From the NCBI GenBank assembly GCA_016124195.1, contig WGOE01000001.1, positions 62,001 through 126,000 on the forward strand: DNA of 64,000 nucleotides, written 5' to 3'. The position numbers and the translations under genes were made by a program. The notes under the pieces were generated by a model. The model ran no database searches. It saw only the letters and a list, made by a program, of their open reading frames with translations, and was not told the origin of the DNA. This stretch comes from a bacterium (GTDB lineage: Bacteria > Pseudomonadota > Alphaproteobacteria > Rhodobacterales > Rhodobacteraceae). Below, one piece after another: positions 25,977 through 37,546 of the stretch (within the stretch, counting starts at the first letter, position 1; each line of letters begins with the position of its first letter).

Positions 25977-26564
25977 GCGATGGGATGAGTCGACAGGATA
26001 TCACGCGCCGGACCTTTACCCGCCCACCGAACTGGCCTGAACGGCGCATGACGTGACCCCGGACATAAGCATTGCGACTGGCCGAGATTGGACTGGTGGG
26101 AAGAAAATGCCCATGGCCATGATGAACGGGGGAGAACAATCGCTCAGGTTGCCCCTCTGAGCGTCTGAGCCCCTTTTTTGGCGGTGACTTGATGGTGCTG
26201 TTGAACATTCCACCTTCAAAGCCCCGTTACCCGGGGCGGATGGTCGCAGCCCATGTCATTCAGGTCCGCAGTCGAGCAGTCGCAATGACTTAAGAATTCT
26301 TGGACGAGCGGTTTCGCCCTGCGGTTAGCTTGTCCCAAGGCACAAGGATGCGCGGATCAATGACATGGCCCAGTCTGCAGGGGCATTGGTGAACGCCCAG
26401 CATCATGTTTATGAGCTATTTCAAGTAATTGTGACCCAAAGCCTCTGCGCTGTGCTGGCCTCGCCCGACGCGTCGCCTCAGGGGCGGTAAAGGCACACTT
26501 TCAACGCGCTTCGCGTGCTGGAACCCACCCCAGTGGCTGCCCTAACCATAAGTCTAATTGGAAT
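25977..26564. other. 588-bp gene-free region between the amidase gene and tRNA-Lys
   Basis: No reading frame here has a recognisable product; short frames on both strands are broken by stops. It contains a possible terminator at 26141-26179, a small hairpin GCCCCG-TTACC-CGGGGC at about 26221-26237, and local base use that differs from the genes around it. It separates the catabolic region from core genes and faces the 3' end of a tRNA gene, so it may be the scarred edge of an inserted region. No integrase remnant or repeated tRNA end is visible. Confidence 0.5.
26141..26179 (+). terminator. Possible terminator of the amidase operon
   Basis: A perfect 7-bp stem CGCTCAG/CTGAGCG with a 9-base loop is followed, after about 10 bases, by CCCC and a run of six T. 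It is 165 bp after the amidase stop. The gap between stem and T run is longer than in a classical intrinsic terminator. Confidence 0.3.
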
Positions 26565-26640
26565 TGGTGAGCCGGTCGGGGTTCGAACCCGAGACCTACT
26601 GATTAAAAGTCAGTTGCTCTACCAGCTGAGCTACCGGCCC
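26565..26640 (-). tRNA. tRNA-Lys (anticodon TTT)
   Basis: The minus strand folds as a 76-base tRNA: acceptor GGGCCGG pairing with CCGGCTC, D arm GCTCAGCTGGTAGAGC, anticodon arm ACTGA-CTTTTAA-TCAGT, T arm with GGTTCGAACC, and an encoded CCA end. The loop gives anticodon TTT. Its 3' end points toward the catabolic region, which is the side used by tRNA-targeting integrases. Confidence 0.97.
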
Positions 26641-26718
26641 ACTGACGCGCTGACTAAGGAAAGCCGAGGGTGCCGTCAACCCCTGTTGCAACGCTTATTT
26701 TTTCGAGTAGTTTTCGCA

Positions 26719-26794
26719 TGGTGAGCCGTGAAGGATTCGAACCTTCGACAAGCTGATTAAGAGTCAGCTGCTCTACCAACTGAGCTAACGGCCC
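26719..26794 (-). tRNA. tRNA-Lys (anticodon CTT)
   Basis: A 76-base tRNA on the minus strand: acceptor GGGCCGT with ACGGCTC, D arm GCTCAGTTGGTAGAGC, anticodon arm GCTGA-CTCTTAA-TCAGC (anticodon CTT), T arm with GGTTCGAATCC and encoded CCA. It lies 78 bp upstream of the TTT lysine tRNA in the same direction, so the two are probably one transcript. Confidence 0.97.
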
Positions 26795-26897
26795 CATGCG
26801 AGGGCAGGCTCTAGCGCCATCGGCAGCGGGGGTCAAGGCCATGTCGCACCTTCTAAGGCGGCTGGCAAAATCCGTACGCCGCGCGTATAGGACGGGC

Positions 26898-27737
26898 ATG
26901 AACAGCGCGGATATTCAGACCGGCCTGGCCTTCATGAAGATGCATGGCGCGGGCAATGACTTCGTCGTGATCGACTCGCGCGGGCGCGAGGCCGTGGTCA
27001 CGCCTGCACTCGCACGCGCTTTGGGCGATCGCAACCGCGGTGTGGGATTTGACCAACTGGCCGAGATAAGGTCGGTCGACGGAGCGGACTTTGCCCTGGA
27101 TTTCTGGAACAATGACGGCAGCCGGGCCGGGGCCTGCGGCAATGCGACGCGCTGCGTGTCAGATTACGTGATGAAGGGTGCCGGGACGGATCGCGTCGAC
27201 CTGGTGACGACGCGCGGCCGGCTTTCCGCTGTGCGGCTTCCGGATGGGCGCGTTTCGGTCAACATGGGCGATCCTCAAACCGAATGGGCGGACCTGCCAT
27301 TGGCACATCCGGCCGATGCCCTGCATCTGCCGCTGGCTGGCGATCCGGTGGGCGTTGGCATGGGCAATCCGCACTGTGTCTATTTCGTGCCTGACGCCGA
27401 AGCGATCGATCTGGCTTCGATCGGACCCGGGGTCGAACATGACCCGCTGTTTCCGGAACGGACGAATGTCGAATTCGCCTCCGCTCTGGGACCGGATCAT
27501 TTACGGATGCGCGTTTGGGAACGTGGTGCGGGGATCACGCTGGCCTGCGGTTCAGGGGCTTGTGCGACCGCCGTTGCCGCACATCTGCGCGGGCTGACCG
27601 GGCGAAAAGTGCGGCTCGATCTGGACGGCGGAACGTTGGAGATTGACTGGCGCGACGATGGCGTCTGGATGACGGGCCCGGTGGCGCATGTGTTCGACGG
27701 CTTTCTGTCAGCCGAATTTCTGGCGGCACATCAATGA
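26898..27737 (+). CDS. dapF: Diaminopimelate epimerase
   Basis: A 279-residue epimerase that converts LL- to meso-diaminopimelate for peptidoglycan and lysine. Both catalytic cysteines are in their motifs: Cys80 in GACGNATRC and the second in [15 protein letters not shown]. Substrate residues are in [13 protein letters not shown] near the start and GNPHCVYFV in the middle. The ATG at 26898 was chosen because it precedes the conserved start by only a few residues and has AGGA upstream. The stop overlaps the mtaB start by 4 bp (ATGA). Confidence 0.95.
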   Translation: MNSADIQTGLAFMKMHGAGNDFVVIDSRGREAVVTPALARALGDRNRGVGFDQLAEIRSVDGADFALDFWNNDGSRAGACGNATRCVSDYVMKGAGTDRVDLVTTRGRLSAVRLPDGRVSVNMGDPQTEWADLPLAHPADALHLPLAGDPVGVGMGNPHCVYFVPDAEAIDLASIGPGVEHDPLFPERTNVEFASALGPDHLRMRVWERGAGITLACGSGACATAVAAHLRGLTGRKVRLDLDGGTLEIDWRDDGVWMTGPVAHVFDGFLSAEFLAAHQ

Positions 27738-29020
27738 ACGCCGAGATCAAGACACCGATCTTTGCCACGCTCGGTTGCCGCCTGAACGCCTATGAATCCG
27801 AGGCGATGAAAGAACTGGCCGCGGCCGCCGGCCTGTCCGGCGCCGTAATTGTGAACACTTGTGCGGTAACATCCGAGGCTGTGCGCAAGGCGAAGCAGGA
27901 AATCCGGCGCCTCGCCCGCGAAAATCCGGGTGCTGCGGTAATCGTGACCGGATGTGCGGCCCAGACCGAGCCCGAGACCTTTGCCGTGATGCCCGAGGTC
28001 ACCCGCGTGATCGGCAATCATGAGAAGATGCAGGCGGAAACCTGGGCCAATCTGTCTGGCCTGCAGCAAATCCCCGACTTGATTGGCGCGACCGAGAAAG
28101 TTCTGGTCGATGATATCATGTCGATCAAGGAAACCGCAGGTCATCTGATCGACGGCTTCGGCCGACAACGTGCCTATGTGCAGGTCCAGAATGGCTGCGA
28201 CCATCGTTGCACCTTCTGCATAATTCCCTATGGGCGCGGCAATTCGCGGTCGGTTCCTGCCGGTGTGGTCATAGAACAGATCAAACGATTGATCGACAAG
28301 GGATTTCAAGAGGTCGTCCTGACCGGGGTGGACTTGACCTCCTGGGGGGCTGATCTGCCGGGCGCGCCGCATCTGGGTGATCTGGTGCTCAAGATCCTGC
28401 GCCTGACCGAGATAGCACGGTTGCGGATTTCGTCGATCGATTCCATCGAGGCCGATCCGTCGCTGATGGAGGCCATCGCCACCGAACCCCGGTTGATGCC
28501 CCATCTGCACCTGAGCCTGCAAGCGGGCGACAACCTTATTCTCAAGCGCATGAAGCGCCGCCATTTGCGCGAAGATTCGATCCGGTTCTGCGAAGAGACC
28601 AGAAAGCTGCGGCCAGACATGATCTTTGGAGCGGACCTGATCGCAGGCTTTCCGACCGAAACCGAAGATATGTTCGCTAATTCGCTTAGGCTGGTCGAGG
28701 ATTGCGGTTTGACCTTTCTGCACGTCTTTCCGTTCAGCCCGCGCAACGGCACTCCGGCGGCACGAATGCCGCAGGTGCGGGGCCCCGACATAAAGTCTCG
28801 CGCTGCGCGTCTGCGTGCGGCTGGGGACGCGGCGCTGCTGAACCACCTTGCCGCACAATTCGGGCACACACATTCAGTTCTGGTTGAAAACCCGCGGCTC
28901 GGCCGCACCGGACAGTTTACCGAGGTGGTTTTCGACGCGGACCAGCCCGAAGGCTCAATCGTATCGACCCGCATCACCGGCCATGCCGAGGGTCGCCTGC
29001 TGGGCACCGCGCTGGTCTGA
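27734..29020 (+). CDS. mtaB: tRNA t6A37 methylthiotransferase MtaB
   Basis: A 428-residue radical SAM methylthiotransferase that adds a methylthio group to N6-threonylcarbamoyladenosine 37 of tRNAs. The N-terminal cluster cysteines are Cys15, Cys43 and Cys74. The radical SAM motif is CDHRCTFC in [20 protein letters not shown]. The [11 protein letters not shown] motif is present. It is coupled to dapF by a 4-bp overlap, a common order in Rhodobacteraceae, and stops 21 bp from the convergent LacI gene. Confidence 0.95.
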   Translation: MNAEIKTPIFATLGCRLNAYESEAMKELAAAAGLSGAVIVNTCAVTSEAVRKAKQEIRRLARENPGAAVIVTGCAAQTEPETFAVMPEVTRVIGNHEKMQAETWANLSGLQQIPDLIGATEKVLVDDIMSIKETAGHLIDGFGRQRAYVQVQNGCDHRCTFCIIPYGRGNSRSVPAGVVIEQIKRLIDKGFQEVVLTGVDLTSWGADLPGAPHLGDLVLKILRLTEIARLRISSIDSIEADPSLMEAIATEPRLMPHLHLSLQAGDNLILKRMKRRHLREDSIRFCEETRKLRPDMIFGADLIAGFPTETEDMFANSLRLVEDCGLTFLHVFPFSPRNGTPAARMPQVRGPDIKSRAARLRAAGDAALLNHLAAQFGHTHSVLVENPRLGRTGQFTEVVFDADQPEGSIVSTRITGHAEGRLLGTALV

Positions 29021-29041
29021 AAAACCCAAGCGCCGCCCGTG

Positions 29042-30079
29042 TCAACGCTGGCGGATCGTGTCCCCCGGCTGCAAGGTCGGGAACAGTTCTACGACTTCGG
29101 CACCAAGATCGGGGGCTTCGTTTCGGCCTGCGACGATCTGCGCAGCGCGGCGACCGATCTCCAGCCGGCAGGCATCCATCGTCGCCAATCGGCGCGGCAA
29201 GCCATCGAGCAGTTCGACCCCGTTGAAGCCGGCAAGGCCCACTTTTCCCGGCACATCGATTCCCGCGTCAAGGCAGTACAAAAGCCCGCCAGCGCCAATC
29301 ATGTCATTGGAATAATACAGAAAATCAATATCTGGGTTGCGGCGCAAAACGGCTGCGGTCATCTCTCGGCCCTTCAGGAGGGCCGATCCGCCGTCGTAAT
29401 ACTCTCTGTCGATGAGGGTCAGACCAAGCCGCTTCAGTGCCTCTTCGAAGCCTTCCAGACGTTTCTTGGCGCGAAAATCATTGGGCATCTGCGTGCCCAA
29501 AAAGGCGATCCGCGTGTAGCCCGAGGCCACGATCGCTTCGGCCATCTGACGACCAGCGCGGCGGTGCGAGATTCCAACCGCGCTGTCCACGACCTGGCCG
29601 TCGATGTCCATGATCTCGACGATGGGAATGCCGGCCTGCGTCAGCATGGCGCGTGAGGGGGCGGAGTGCTCAAGCCCGGCCAGAATCACGCCGGAGGGGC
29701 GCCAAGACAGCATCTCGTAAAGCACAGTCTCCTCTCGAGCCGGCAGGTAGTTCGTGACCCCGACCACGGGCTGCAGGCCGGTATTTTCCAATATCGCCGA
29801 GATGCCGGTCATGACTTCGGGAAATACCATATTGGACAGCGAAGGGATGATCACGCCGACAAGATTTACCCTTTGGCTGGCCAAGGCCCCCGCGATCTTG
29901 TTGGGCACATAGCCGAGCATGCGAGCCGCCTGCAGAACACGGGCGCGGGTGGCGTCTGAGACGTCGCCACGGTTGCGCAAGACCCGGCTGACCGTCATCT
30001 CGCTGACGCCCGAGGCCTCCGAGACATCGCGAAGCGTGAGGGTGCGGCGCAGATCGGTGGCTGGTGCCTTGCTCAACAT
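29042..30079 (-). CDS. LacI-family transcriptional regulator (GntR/gluconate type)
   Basis: A 345-residue LacI-family repressor. The N-terminal helix-turn-helix is TLRDVSEASGVSEMTVSRVL, followed by the hinge GYVPNKIAGALASQR. The sugar-binding domain includes VGVIIPSLSNMVFPEV and DFLYYSNDMIGAGGLLYCLD. The ATG at 30079 has AAGGGGA upstream; an earlier GTG is less likely. No sugar operon lies next to it in the window. Two operator-like sites upstream suggest autoregulation, and the symmetric site resembles the E. coli gluconate operator, so an aldonate is one possible effector. Confidence 0.9.
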   Translation of the reverse strand: MLSKAPATDLRRTLTLRDVSEASGVSEMTVSRVLRNRGDVSDATRARVLQAARMLGYVPNKIAGALASQRVNLVGVIIPSLSNMVFPEVMTGISAILENTGLQPVVGVTNYLPAREETVLYEMLSWRPSGVILAGLEHSAPSRAMLTQAGIPIVEIMDIDGQVVDSAVGISHRRAGRQMAEAIVASGYTRIAFLGTQMPNDFRAKKRLEGFEEALKRLGLTLIDREYYDGGSALLKGREMTAAVLRRNPDIDFLYYSNDMIGAGGLLYCLDAGIDVPGKVGLAGFNGVELLDGLPRRLATMDACRLEIGRRAAQIVAGRNEAPDLGAEVVELFPTLQPGDTIRQR

Positions 30080-30100
30080 TAGTCCCCTTCTTTTCACCAG

Positions 30101-30160
30101 TGTTAGCGCCAAATCTTTCGCTTGTCCAAGCGGTGATTCGCCGCTATGTTACCGCTAACG
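30101..30160. promoter_or_regulatory. LacI operator pair with back-to-back promoters
   Basis: The sites are TGTTAGCGCC at 30101-30110 and the near-palindrome TGTTACCGCTAACG at 30147-30160, 46 bp apart, both sharing TGTTAnCGC. Between them TTGTCCAA can serve as a -35 on both strands. On the plus strand TTGTCC at 30122 is 17 bp from TATGTT at 30145. On the minus strand TTGGAC is 17 bp from CTAACA, which overlaps the first site. The layout suggests a repressed divergent promoter. Confidence 0.5.
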
Positions 30161-30271
30161 GGCCGAATTGAAACGTCCCGGCGATATCCAGCGCGTCTTG
30201 CAAGCTCTCAACTCGGATGCAATGGACCCAAAGGGGGAGTGGTGGGCCAAATTCACTCCCCCTTTTCTTTT
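30158..30271 (+). ncRNA. Candidate small RNA ending in an orphan terminator
   Basis: A plus-strand transcript from the TTGTCC/TATGTT promoter would start near 30158 and end at the terminator at 30230-30271, giving about 110 bases. No open frame with a ribosome site fits in it. No plus-strand gene upstream can need this terminator, since mtaB ends more than 1.2 kb away beyond the opposing lacI. A leader of the tRNA-Arg transcript is the main alternative. Confidence 0.35.
30230..30271 (+). terminator. Strong intrinsic terminator without an upstream gene
   Basis: A perfect 11-bp stem AAAGGGGGAGT / ACTCCCCCTTT with a 14-base loop is followed by TTCTTTTG. It has the form of a Rho-independent terminator on the plus strand. 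It lies 65 bp before tRNA-Arg. Confidence 0.7.
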
Positions 30272-30335
30272 GCCAAAAGCGTTGCATGACCGAGGTTTTT
30301 GGGCGACAAGCCCGTCAGGTCTGGCGTTTCAGGCG

Positions 30336-30411
30336 GGCCTCGTAGCTCAGGGGATAGAGCGGCCGCCTCCTAAGCGGCAGGTCGATGGTTCGAATCCATC
30401 CGGGGTCACCA
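30336..30411 (+). tRNA. tRNA-Arg (anticodon CCT)
   Basis: A 76-base tRNA: acceptor GGCCTCG with CGGGGTC, D arm GCTCAGGGGATAGAGC, anticodon arm GCCGC-CTCCTAA-GCGGC, T arm with GGTTCGAATCC and encoded CCA. The loop gives anticodon CCT. It is convergent with gyrB, 29 bp away. Confidence 0.96.
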
Positions 30412-30421
30412 GACTGAAACA

Positions 30422-30437
30422 GGGGGCCGAAGCCCCC
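30422..30437 (-). terminator. Terminator of gyrB
   Basis: On the minus strand GGGGGC-TTCG-GCCCCC forms a six-pair stem closed by a stable UUCG tetraloop, followed by TGTTTC. It begins three bases after the gyrB stop. It separates gyrB from the convergent tRNA-Arg and could act in both directions. Confidence 0.65.
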
Positions 30438-30440
30438 CGC

Positions 30441-32906
<2,466 letters not shown>

Positions 32907-32971
32907 TCAATAGCCGTCGATTTATAGCTTTTCTGGGGCGGAATGTCACGCCGATGCGACAAGATTTGGGT

Positions 32972-33592
32972 TCAGGCGAACATAATCGCGACGGCCACGA
33001 GGAGGAGCAAACCGCCCGCGACGCGATTGAGAGTTTGCACTCTCTTCGGCGACGAAAGAAGGGTCCGCGCGCCCGACAGGAACAGCGCCAGACACAGGTT
33101 GCCTGCCAAAGGTACTGCCGCCGAGACGGCAAGAATGGCCATGGTATCGGCCCGGGTCAAGGAGGCCAAATCGAAAAATCCAGGCAAGACGCCCATGTAA
33201 AACAGGATGGCCTTGGGATTGCCGATTACGGCGGCAACGCCCGTCATGAAGCCGGCAAGCCGCCCCGGTCTTGTCAGGCGGCTGTCGGCAGCCAAGAGGT
33301 CTCCTGATTTGCGAATGAGCATTAGGCCCATGACTGCAAACGTGAGGGCGGCCACGATCTTCAAAAGGTGCAGAAACCCGGCATAGACCGAGACGATCCA
33401 ACTTAGCCCGAAAATGGCGATTGCGGGCCAGAGAAGGTCACCCAGAACCACCCCAACGGCCATTGGCCATGCCGACGCAAAGCCGCCCGACAGCGCACGT
33501 GCCAGCAGGGCAACCCAGACGGGCCCCGGCACGGCCCACAAACCCGCCATTGCCGCAGCATAAACCAAGAGTTGCCAAAAGCTGATTGTCAT
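32972..33592 (-). CDS. LysE/RhtB-family exporter
   Basis: A 206-residue inner-membrane protein with about six hydrophobic segments. It fits the LysE/RhtB family of amino-acid exporters: WAVPGPVWVALLARALSGG at the N terminus, GVVLGDLLWPAIAIFGLSWI, and the family motif AAVIGNPKAILFYMGVLPGF. It lies between recF and gyrB in the same direction, so it may be carried on the same transcript. The exported compound is not evident. Confidence 0.9.
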   Translation of the reverse strand: MTISFWQLLVYAAAMAGLWAVPGPVWVALLARALSGGFASAWPMAVGVVLGDLLWPAIAIFGLSWIVSVYAGFLHLLKIVAALTFAVMGLMLIRKSGDLLAADSRLTRPGRLAGFMTGVAAVIGNPKAILFYMGVLPGFFDLASLTRADTMAILAVSAAVPLAGNLCLALFLSGARTLLSSPKRVQTLNRVAGGLLLLVAVAIMFA

Positions 33593-33729
33593 ACCTGCTC
33601 CGAATGAGATGCCGTTATTGCGTCAATCACTTTGTAGGATCCTGCACGGGGCAAAATCGCGATGACGTGCGCCTTTTTGCCCTCCGCATCGACCGAAAGC
33701 GAACGAGCACACGTAAACGGACAGAAGCG

Positions 33730-34827
33730 TCACTCTGCCTCCCAGATGCGGCTCTCGCCGCCCAAGTCCGAAACCGTAATGGTCTGCGCCCGCGCACCCA
33801 AACTGTCGAAAAGGCCCGGCTCTGTGCCGGTCAACATGGCCTGCGCTCCCAGTGCAACGATCTCGTCGTAAAGCGCTGCCCGCCTGGCCGCATCAAGATG
33901 AGCTGCGACCTCGTCAAACAACAAGACCGGCGGCTGACCCAGCGTGGCAGCCAAGGCGCGCGCGTTGGCCAGGATCAAGCTGATCAGCAGTGCCTTCTGT
34001 TCGCCGGTCGAGCATTGGTCCGCCGCAATGCCCTTGGCTCTGTAACTCGCCGCCAGATCGGCGCGGTGCGGGCCGTGCAGCGTGCGCCCGGCCACCATGT
34101 CGCGCGAACGCTCTGCAGCAAAGATCTGCCCCAGATCCTGCGGTTCATGGTCTACCCCCACAAGGTTCAGATCCGCCTGAGGAAAAGCCGTTTCAGCGCC
34201 CTCCTGCGCCACGCGCAACTGCGTCAAGGCGGCCATCCGGTTCGTCATGATCTGCGCCCCCGCCTCCGCCATCTTGGCCTCCAGCGCAGCGTACCAATGC
34301 GGGTCGGTCACGCCATCCTTCAAAAGCCTGTTCCTGTCGCGCATCGCCTTGTCATAAGTCAGCGTGACTTCGGCGTGATCTGGCGCGAAGCTGAGCGTAA
34401 TGCGGTCGAGGAATCGTCGCCGCCCTTCGGCCGGCTCGATCCACAGCCGGTCCATTGCCGGAACCAACCACAGGATGCGCAGGACTCGGCCCAGGGCAAC
34501 CTGACTGGCCGCCTTGTCGTCAATCCGCACATCGCGCGGCCCATCGCCCTCTGCCCAGGTTTCCACCTTGTGTGAGGACCCACCAAAGCCGCGCACCTCG
34601 GCACGGACCTTCCAACCCAGGTACTCCGGCCGCCGCGCCAGTTCGGCCGTCGTCGCGCGTCTCAACCCTCGGCCGGGCGAAAGCAGGGACACGGCTTCCA
34701 GAATATTGGTCTTGCCAGCCCCGTTCGCCCCGGATATCGCAACAGGCCGTCCGTCAAATTCTAGTCGGGCAGCACGGTGACTGCGGAAATGCGAAAGTGC
34801 CAGCGTGGTTATGGCCAGACCACTCAC
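33730..34827 (-). CDS. recF: DNA replication and repair protein RecF
   Basis: A 365-residue SMC-like ATPase that helps load RecA at gaps. The Walker A is ISGANGAGKTNILEA. The signature region reads CSTGEQKALLISLILANARAL and Walker B is PVLLFDEVAAHLDAARR. The start is at 34827, 66 bp after dnaN, with the second GC-rich repeat hairpin between them. Stops 137 bp before the LysE-family gene. Confidence 0.96.
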   Translation of the reverse strand: MSGLAITTLALSHFRSHRAARLEFDGRPVAISGANGAGKTNILEAVSLLSPGRGLRRATTAELARRPEYLGWKVRAEVRGFGGSSHKVETWAEGDGPRDVRIDDKAASQVALGRVLRILWLVPAMDRLWIEPAEGRRRFLDRITLSFAPDHAEVTLTYDKAMRDRNRLLKDGVTDPHWYAALEAKMAEAGAQIMTNRMAALTQLRVAQEGAETAFPQADLNLVGVDHEPQDLGQIFAAERSRDMVAGRTLHGPHRADLAASYRAKGIAADQCSTGEQKALLISLILANARALAATLGQPPVLLFDEVAAHLDAARRAALYDEIVALGAQAMLTGTEPGLFDSLGARAQTITVSDLGGESRIWEAE

Positions 34828-34836
34828 CCGCCAACC

Positions 34837-34887
34837 CCTTTCATTTGTTCATAAATATCCCGGAGGTCCGGAGGCAGAGCCTCCGGC
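34837..34887 (-). repeat. Rhodobacteraceae GC-rich hairpin repeat, copy 2
   Basis: On the minus strand GCCGGAGGCTCTGCCTCCGG is followed by ACCTCCGGGATATTTATGAA and CAAATGAAAGG. The first part forms a hairpin (CCGGAGG/CCTCCGG). Parts and order match copy 1 at 8425-8480. It starts a few bases after the dnaN stop and ends just before the recF start, in the direction of transcription, so it could tune read-through from dnaN to recF. Confidence 0.75.
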
Positions 34888-34893
34888 TGCTGG

Positions 34894-36012
34894 TCAAACA
34901 CGCATCGGCATGACGACATAGGTGGCCGACAGGTCATTGCCCTCGCGCATCAAGGTCGGATCGCCCGACGAATTGAACAGGAAGACCGCATTCTCCCGAT
35001 CGACCTGGCCCGCGATTTCCAGCAAGTATTTGGCATTGAACCCAATTTCCAGCCGTTCCGCATCATAGGCGACGGCAAGCTCCTCTTCGGCCGCGCCCGA
35101 ATCCGGGGCGTTCACCGACAGGATCAGACGGTCATCCTCAAGCGTGAGCTTCACCGCACGCGAGCGTTCAGAAGATACCGTGGCCACCCGGTCAACCGCC
35201 TTGGCGAATTCGGCCGCATCAACTTCGAGCCTGCGGGAATTTCCGGTTGGGATAACGCGGGAATAGTCCGGGAAAGTCCCGTCGATCACCTTGGAGGTCA
35301 AAGTAACCAAAGGAGTGGCAAAGCGGATCTTGGTTTCCGACACGGACACGGCGATCTGCGCCTCGTCGTCGTCCAAGAGTTTGCGCAACTCGCCCACCGT
35401 CTTGCGCGGCACGATCACGCCGGGCATGGAGCCGGCGTTCTCGGGCAATGGCGCATCAATTTGCGCCAGACGGTGGCCATCTGTCGCCACGCAGCGCAAC
35501 ACCGGCCCATCGGCGGATTTTGCGACATGCATATAAACACCGTTAAGGTAATACCGGGTTTCTTCGGTGGAAATTGCGAATTTCGCCTTGTCGAACAGAC
35601 GGCGCAGTACCGGCGCGGGCGCACTGAAATTGGTCGCATATTCCGACGTGGCCATTACCGGAAAATCTTCACGCGGCAGGGTCGCAAGAGAAAAATTCGA
35701 CCGACCCGCCGCGACCGAGAGCCGTCCAGTAGCGGCATCATCAACCAGGCTGATCAGCGCGCCGTCCGGCAATTTCCGAACGATTTCGTGCAGCATCACT
35801 GCCGATACGGTGGTGGCGCCGGCGCGCTCTACCATCGCCGGGGCACGATCCACGACTTCGATGTCGAGATCGGTCGCGCGAAAACTGATGGTGGATCCCT
35901 CCGCCTCGATCAGAACATTTGCGAGGATCGGGATCGTGTTGCGTCTCTCGACGACCGACTGCGCCTGTCCCAGCGCCTTCAAGAGTGTCGCGCGTTCGAT
36001 CGAGAGTTTCAT
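34894..36012 (-). CDS. dnaN: DNA polymerase III sliding clamp (beta)
   Basis: A 372-residue beta clamp that tethers polymerase III to DNA. It starts MKLSIERATLLKALGQAQSV and follows the three-domain clamp pattern, ending VVMPMRV as alphaproteobacterial clamps do. Two ATG codons stand in tandem at 36015 and 36012; the second is better spaced from AAGGGA and matches related clamps. It is 178 bp downstream of dnaA. Confidence 0.97.
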   Translation of the reverse strand: MKLSIERATLLKALGQAQSVVERRNTIPILANVLIEAEGSTISFRATDLDIEVVDRAPAMVERAGATTVSAVMLHEIVRKLPDGALISLVDDAATGRLSVAAGRSNFSLATLPREDFPVMATSEYATNFSAPAPVLRRLFDKAKFAISTEETRYYLNGVYMHVAKSADGPVLRCVATDGHRLAQIDAPLPENAGSMPGVIVPRKTVGELRKLLDDDEAQIAVSVSETKIRFATPLVTLTSKVIDGTFPDYSRVIPTGNSRRLEVDAAEFAKAVDRVATVSSERSRAVKLTLEDDRLILSVNAPDSGAAEEELAVAYDAERLEIGFNAKYLLEIAGQVDRENAVFLFNSSGDPTLMREGNDLSATYVVMPMRV

Positions 36013-36193
36013 CATCCCATCCCTTTGTCTTGTCGCGTCTTGAAGCGCGGGGCCTTGAACCTAGCGGGTTTCCGCCGTTGCACAAGAGCCTCCCCGCGTC
36101 GCGACGCAAACCCGCACGGACTGCCGCATATTTCGCATGAATTTCCCGAAAGCCGCGCAGCGCGCGCCGTACTCTCGGGTCCGGTTGGCCGAA

Positions 36194-37546
36194 TCAGCTT
36201 TGCAAAAGCCGCTTGAGCAGTTGCAGATCGTCCGAAAGCTGGCTGTCGGTGGCCATCAATTCTTCGATCTTCTTGACGCCATGCATGATCGTCGTGTGAT
36301 CCCGACCGCCAAACCGACGGCCGATTTCCGGCAGGCTGCGCGAGGTCAATTGCTTGGCCAGATACATGGCAACCTGGCGCGGCCGGGCGATGTTGCGCAG
36401 GCGTTTGGGCCCGATCATGTCCGACAGGCGGATATTGTAGTGCTCGGCGACCTTGCGCTGAATTTCCTCGATCGTCAGCTTGCGGTCCGAGGCGCGCAGG
36501 ATATCGGCAAGGCAGTCCTGTGCCAGATCCAGCGTGATCTCGCGGCCAACCAGCGACGCAAAGGCGAAAAGGCGGGTCAATGCCCCTTCAAGCACACGCA
36601 CGTTGGTGGTGATGCGGTGGGCCAGAAACTCCAGAACGCCGGACGCAATCTGCAAGCCGCGATACTGGTCGCGGTAGTGTTCGGCCTTGGTTTGCAGGAT
36701 TCCTAACCGCAGTTCGTAATCTGTCGGATGCAGATCGACGACAAGGCCGCATTGCAGGCGCGACTTGATGCGTTCTTCAAGATCCTTGATCTCGCCCGGC
36801 GCGCGATCGGCGGAGATCACGATCTGCTTGTTCTGATCGACCAGCGCATTGAAGGTGTGGAAGAACTCTTCCTGAGTGGAATCCTTGCCGGCGATGAATT
36901 GCACATCATCAACCATGAGAACGTCGACCGAACGAAAGATCTCCTTGAAATCCATGATCTGCCGTTCGCGCAGGGCCTGAACGAAGCGGTACATGAACTG
37001 TTCGGCAGACAGGTAAAGCACACGCAGCTGTGGCTGGCGGGCGGACAGCTCGTGCGCAATGGCGTGCATGAGGTGCGTCTTTCCAAGACCGACCCCGCCA
37101 TACAGGAACAGCGGGTTGAAAGTGACCGGGCCGCCTTCCGCCACGCGGCGCGCTGCGGCATGAGCCAGTTCATTCGGCTTGCCCACGACGAAACTGTCGA
37201 AAGTAAAGCGCGCATCCAGCGGTGCGCCGGGAAGTTCCTCGTCCGCGGGCCGGGCCGGGCGCGCGGCAAGCCTGGGCCGCGGCGCTTCTGTCTTGGCTTC
37301 GGCGTCGCGCATGACGGTGAATTCGATACGGTGGACGTCGGCCCCGCTCTGTTTCAGTTGGCTGACGATATGGTCGGCAAAATTGCGCGTCACCCAGTTT
37401 CCGTGAAACGTGGTGGGCACAACGAAATGAGCAACCCCATTGGTCAGGGCGGCCAGTTTCAACGGCTCGATCCAGGTCGTGTAATTGTTTTGGCCGACCC
37501 GTGCGACCAATAGTTCGCGTGCCTGTCCCCAAGTCGCTTGCGTCAT
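36194..37546 (-). CDS. dnaA: Chromosomal replication initiator DnaA
   Basis: A 450-residue AAA+ initiator. Domain I is at 1-75 (WGQARELLVARVGQNNYTTW). A linker rich in Ala, Arg and Pro covers about 80-108. Walker A is YGGVGLGKTHLMHAIAH near 150, Walker B is DVLMVDDVQFIAG. The DNA-binding signature GRRFGGRDHTTIMHGVKKIE lies near the C terminus. The start at 37546 gives the usual N terminus MTQATWGQ; upstream in-frame codons have no likeness to the family. It is followed by dnaN and recF and preceded by a long non-coding region. Confidence 0.98.
   Translation of the reverse strand: MTQATWGQARELLVARVGQNNYTTWIEPLKLAALTNGVAHFVVPTTFHGNWVTRNFADHIVSQLKQSGADVHRIEFTVMRDAEAKTEAPRPRLAARPARPADEELPGAPLDARFTFDSFVVGKPNELAHAAARRVAEGGPVTFNPLFLYGGVGLGKTHLMHAIAHELSARQPQLRVLYLSAEQFMYRFVQALRERQIMDFKEIFRSVDVLMVDDVQFIAGKDSTQEEFFHTFNALVDQNKQIVISADRAPGEIKDLEERIKSRLQCGLVVDLHPTDYELRLGILQTKAEHYRDQYRGLQIASGVLEFLAHRITTNVRVLEGALTRLFAFASLVGREITLDLAQDCLADILRASDRKLTIEEIQRKVAEHYNIRLSDMIGPKRLRNIARPRQVAMYLAKQLTSRSLPEIGRRFGGRDHTTIMHGVKKIEELMATDSQLSDDLQLLKRLLQS

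Noticed and set aside
25849-26219. Short minus-strand frames after the amidase gene, considered as a transposase or integrase remnant
   Set aside because: No transposase or integrase motif, no inverted repeats and no target duplication are visible.
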